Assembly (NCBI RefSeq): GCF_000585995.1
Contig: NZ_CP007410.1
Span: 5,483,430 to 5,547,429, forward strand
DNA length: 64,000 nucleotides
Direction of reading: 5' to 3'
Source of the DNA: Pseudomonas brassicacearum
Lineage (GTDB): Bacteria > Pseudomonadota > Gammaproteobacteria > Pseudomonadales > Pseudomonadaceae
Position 1 is the stretch's first letter. Each line of letters starts with the position of its first letter. Positions 61,120 through 64,000 of this stretch are shown in pieces. A program made the translations under genes and the position numbers. The notes below the pieces were generated by a model, which saw nothing but the letters and a program-made list of their open reading frames with translations, was not told the origin of the DNA and searched no databases.

Positions 61120-61220
61120 GGTTCTTCATGAGCCCCAATATCGAGCCAGACCACTGCCGCAATTCATCTGATAGGCTCGCCACATTACGCCTTCGGTTCA
61201 TCACGGAAAAGGTACAGCTG

Positions 61221-62186
61221 ATGACAAACATCGCCCGCGCAGTTTTTCTCGACCACTCTTCCCTGGACCTTGGCGACCTGGACCTGGGCCCGCTGCGCAA
61301 CTGCTTCGGCGAACTGCAATTGTTCGACCGGACCGCTCCGGAGCAGGTAACCGAACGGCTCAAGGGCGCCACGGTGGCGATCACCAATAAAGTCGTGATC
61401 GATGCGGCGGCCATGGCCGCCAGCCCCGAGCTGAAACTGATTCTGATCAGCGCTACCGGCACGAACAATGTCGACCTGGCCGCCGCACGCCAACAGGGCA
61501 TCACGGTGTGCAATTGCCAGGGCTACGGCACGCCTTCGGTGGCCCAGCACACGATCATGCTGTTGCTGAATCTGGCAACGCGCCAGAGCGATTATCAAAA
61601 AGCAGTGGGGGATGGTCGTTGGCAACAGGCCACGCAGTTCTGCCTGCTGGACTATCCGATTGTCGAGTTGCAAGGCAAGACCCTCGGGTTATTGGGCCAT
61701 GGTGAACTGGGTAGCGCCGTCGGACGGTTGGCCGAAGCCTTTGGCATGCGCGTGGTGCTGGGGCAGATTCCCGGGCGCCCTGCCCGCCCCGACCGCCTGC
61801 CGCTGGATCAGCTACTGCCGCAAGTCGACGCCCTGACCCTGCACTGCCCGCTCAACGAGCACACCCGACACTTCATCGGCGCCCAGGAACTGGCGCTGCT
61901 CAAGCCCGGCGCCTTCGTGGTCAACACCGCCCGCGGTGGCCTGATCGACGAACAGGCCCTGGCCGAAGCACTGCGCAACGGCCACCTGGGCGGTGCCGCC
62001 ACCGACGTGCTCAGCGTGGAGCCACCCACCCAGGGCAATCCACTGCTGGCCGGCGACATCCCCCGGCTGATCGTCACGCCCCACAACGCCTGGGGCAGCC
62101 GCGAGGCGCGGCAACGGATCGTCGGTCAAATGACCGAAAACGCCCAGGGCTTTTTCAGCGGTACAGCACAGCGGGTCGTCAGTTGA
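61221..62186 (+). CDS. D-isomer-specific 2-hydroxyacid dehydrogenase (hydroxypyruvate reductase-like)
   Basis: 321 residues from the ATG at 61221 (MTNIARAVFLDHSSLDLGDLDL); the longer frame to 61047 passes through the REP and is rejected. Substrate domain ISATGTNNVDLAAARQQGITVCN, NAD Rossmann loop LGLLGHGELGSAVGRLAEAFG near residue 152, catalytic Arg in VNTARGGLID, Glu in the following strand, and His in TPHNAWGS. Closest in feel to hydroxypyruvate/glycerate dehydrogenase. Confidence 0.94.
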   Translation: MTNIARAVFLDHSSLDLGDLDLGPLRNCFGELQLFDRTAPEQVTERLKGATVAITNKVVIDAAAMAASPELKLILISATGTNNVDLAAARQQGITVCNCQGYGTPSVAQHTIMLLLNLATRQSDYQKAVGDGRWQQATQFCLLDYPIVELQGKTLGLLGHGELGSAVGRLAEAFGMRVVLGQIPGRPARPDRLPLDQLLPQVDALTLHCPLNEHTRHFIGAQELALLKPGAFVVNTARGGLIDEQALAEALRNGHLGGAATDVLSVEPPTQGNPLLAGDIPRLIVTPHNAWGSREARQRIVGQMTENAQGFFSGTAQRVVS

Positions 62187-62219
62187 TAAACTGCCGCACT
62201 TTTTTTCAAGGAGCAGACC

Positions 62220-63218
62220 ATGGATCCGCGCAGTGAAGTACTGCTTCGTCAGGCCGAATTATTCCAGGGTTCGGTCTTGTTGGCCGGGCTGCCCGCCGAC
62301 GATCTGCTCGGCCGTTTGCCCGAGGCCCATGGCTGGTGCTGGCACGCAGGCGATCAGGCCGCGCTGGATGCCCGCTTCCCCGAGCGCAGTCACTTTGGCG
62401 TAAACGTCCCCGAGCGCGCGTTCGACACCGCCGTGGTGTTCCTGCCCAAGGCCAAGGACCTGACCGATTACATCCTCAATGCCGTGGCGGCACGCCTGGC
62501 CGGTCGCGAGGTGTACCTGGTGGGGGAAAAACGCAGTGGTATTGAAGGCGCGTCCAAACAGCTCAACCCGTTCGGCAAGCCGCGCAAGCTCGACAGCGCG
62601 CGGCATTGCCAACTGTGGCAGGTCACCGTCGCCAACGCGCCCGAGGCCACGCCTCTGGAAAGCCTGGCCCAGACCTACGAGCTGCCCCTGGTCGAAGGTC
62701 CGCTGAAGGTCATCAGCCTGCCGGGGGTGTTCAGCCATGGTCGCCTGGATCGCGGCAGTGCGTTGCTGCTAGAACACCTCGACAAACTGCCCAGCGGCCA
62801 TTTGCTGGACTTTGGCTGCGGTGCCGGTGTGCTGGGGGCGGCGGTCAAGCGTCGCTATCCGCACAACACCGTCACGCTGTTGGACGTGGATGCGTTCGCC
62901 GCCGCCAGCAGTCGCTTGACCCTGGCCGCCAACGGTCTGGAAGCCGAGGTGCTGACCGGTGACGGGATCGACGCCGCGCCGATGGGTTTGAGCGCGATCC
63001 TGAGTAACCCGCCGTTCCATGTCGGCGTGCACACCGATTACCACGCCACGGAAAACCTGCTGCGAAAAGCGGCCAAACATCTGAAAAACGGCGGCGAACT
63101 GCGCTTGGTAGCGAACAGCTTCCTCAAGTACCAACCGCTGATCGAAGAGCATTTGGGTGTGTGTGCGATCAAGGCCGAGGGCCAGGGTTTTCGCATCTAC
63201 CGGGCCAAACGCAGCTGA
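62220..63218 (+). CDS. rsmC: 16S rRNA (guanine1207-N2)-methyltransferase RsmC
   Basis: A 332-residue two-domain methyltransferase. The N-terminal half is a catalytically dead duplicate; the C-terminal half has the SAM loop [20 protein letters not shown] near residue 198 and the N2-guanine motif SNPPFH near 262. The FRIYRAKR ending is characteristic of the family. A strong AAGGAGCAG precedes the ATG, 33 bases after the dehydrogenase stop. Confidence 0.95.
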   Translation: MDPRSEVLLRQAELFQGSVLLAGLPADDLLGRLPEAHGWCWHAGDQAALDARFPERSHFGVNVPERAFDTAVVFLPKAKDLTDYILNAVAARLAGREVYLVGEKRSGIEGASKQLNPFGKPRKLDSARHCQLWQVTVANAPEATPLESLAQTYELPLVEGPLKVISLPGVFSHGRLDRGSALLLEHLDKLPSGHLLDFGCGAGVLGAAVKRRYPHNTVTLLDVDAFAAASSRLTLAANGLEAEVLTGDGIDAAPMGLSAILSNPPFHVGVHTDYHATENLLRKAAKHLKNGGELRLVANSFLKYQPLIEEHLGVCAIKAEGQGFRIYRAKRS

Positions 63219-63277
63219 AGCTTTTTTAAAAAACAGCACTTGCCCAATCGGATTTGCCTAGGCAGAATCCGCTCCGT

Positions 63278-63449
63278 CCTAGGGGAGTAGTCTCCCGCGA
63301 GCGCCATGCTCGCCCGGCATACGTCAACATACTTGGTCAGCAGACCATGGCGTATGCGGCCCAAGCGTCCACACAGATGGTCGCTGGGTTTGACAAGACC
63401 TATGACACGCACACCTTACCCGGGGCGGGAAGGCTGTACGTGTCATAGC
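63278..63449 (+). ncRNA. yybP-ykoY manganese riboswitch
   Basis: The leader of the TMEM165-family gene carries the yybP-ykoY conserved blocks in order: CCTAGGGGAGTAGTC, then GTCAACATACTTGGTC, an AAGACC element, and ACCTTACCCGGGG. A later pairing, GGGGCGGG (63422-63429) with CCCGCCCC (63458-63465), ends just before the AGGA Shine-Dalgarno at 63469-63472, a plausible expression platform. The class senses Mn2+ and turns on Mn exporters. Confidence 0.88.
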
Positions 63450-63480
63450 CGTGTCGACCCGCCCCTCTAGGAATCACCTG

Positions 63481-64000
63481 ATGCTGGACTCTCTCCTCGT
63501 ACCTACCGCTATCGTTGCGCTGGCCGAAATCGGCGACAAGACGCAATTGCTCGCGCTCATTCTTGCGGCTCGCTTTCGCAAACCCTGGCCGATCATCGCC
63601 GGCATCGTTGCGGCGACGCTCGCCAACCATGCGGCGGCCGGGGCGGTGGGGGCCTGGGTCGGCAGTATATTCTCGGATGCGGTCTTGCACTGGATCCTGG
63701 CAGCGAGTTTCGCGGCCACGGCGCTGTGGACCCTGGTCCCGGACAAGCTGGACGACGAAGAAGCCAATACGGCCCGCAAGTTCGGACCATTCCTGACCAC
63801 GCTGATTGCGTTTTTCCTGGCGGAAATCGGTGACAAGACGCAGATCGCCACGGTGATGCTCGCCGCGCAGTACCCGGAACTGTGGCTGGTGATCATCGGC
63901 ACCACTGTGGGCATGCTGATTGCCAACGTGCCGGTGGTGCTGGCGGGCAATTTCGCCGCCGAGAAACTGCCCCTGACGCTGATCCGCCGCCTGGCCGCCT
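63481..64000 (+). CDS. TMEM165/GDT1 (UPF0016) manganese exporter, partial
   Basis: First 173 residues; the gene runs off the right edge. Two copies of the family motif E-x-G-D-K-T-Q are present (AEIGDKTQLLALILAARF near residue 15 and AEIGDKTQIATVMLAAQY near 114), with hydrophobic helices between them. Bacterial members (MneA/Mnx) export Mn2+. The upstream yybP-ykoY riboswitch supports the assignment. Confidence 0.93.
   Translation, partial: MLDSLLVPTAIVALAEIGDKTQLLALILAARFRKPWPIIAGIVAATLANHAAAGAVGAWVGSIFSDAVLHWILAASFAATALWTLVPDKLDDEEANTARKFGPFLTTLIAFFLAEIGDKTQIATVMLAAQYPELWLVIIGTTVGMLIANVPVVLAGNFAAEKLPLTLIRRLAA

Overview
The window is a chromosomal segment from a Pseudomonas of the fluorescens group. 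The evidence is its high GC content, a gene order for division, cell wall, cytochrome bc1 and ribosomal genes that matches Pseudomonas, a Pseudomonas-type RNase P RNA, and many REP/REPIN repeats of the two kinds common in P. fluorescens (GTGGGAGC-type and GTGGCGAGGG-type). Species assignment is inference, because no 16S gene is present. Most of the window is core genome; no prophage, transposase, CRISPR array or tRNA was seen.

Layout. (1) 1-5.5 kb: an AaeAB-like efflux operon on the minus strand (outer-membrane lipoprotein, FUSC pump, DUF1656 peptide, HlyD adaptor running off the left edge) with a divergent LysR regulator. (2) 5.6-14.1 kb: a small orphan protein, then a plus-strand operon of RND adaptor, HAE-type RND pump, CusR-like response regulator and CusS-like kinase, preceded by a TGACA-N4-TGTCA palindrome; then a membrane diguanylate cyclase. 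(3) 14.4-32.3 kb: the complete dcw cluster on the minus strand, mraZ-rsmH-ftsL-ftsI-murE-murF-mraY-murD-ftsW-murG-murC-ddlB-ftsQ-ftsA-ftsZ-lpxC, nearly all genes overlapping, driven from a sigma70-like promoter followed by three 10-bp-phased MraZ boxes. (4) 32.5-37.5 kb: rnpB and rsmI on the minus strand, then lpoA-yraN-gmhA/diaA-dolP on the plus strand; dolP carries a one-base frameshift. (5) 37.6-38.3 kb: a non-coding block of two ~175-bp inverted arms around REP elements. (6) 38.4-43.5 kb: sspB-sspA, petC-petB-petA and rpsI-rplM on the minus strand. (7) 43.6-51.6 kb: aldo-keto reductase, acyl-CoA dehydrogenase with a divergent AraC/GlxA regulator, zapE, trpS, a serine hydrolase, zapG, and a frameshifted ogt. 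(8) 51.7-60.2 kb: a large MalT-like LuxR regulator, DUF1329, DUF1302 and an AlkK-like acyl-CoA ligase, probably a fatty-acid or hydrophobe handling locus. (9) 60.3-64 kb: LysE exporter, a D-2-hydroxyacid dehydrogenase, rsmC, and a yybP-ykoY (Mn2+) riboswitch upstream of a TMEM165/GDT1 manganese exporter cut by the right edge.

The two broken genes (dolP and ogt) each lack one base in a C/G run that reads as five where six restores the frame. That shared pattern makes consensus error more likely than two true mutations, but it has to be tested. The best leads are the DUF1302/DUF1329/LuxR/acyl-CoA ligase locus, whose DUF1302 gene is visibly lower in GC than its neighbours; the HAE drug-type pump under a metal-type two-component system and operator; the large inverted-repeat block; and the nested hairpin between petC and sspA.
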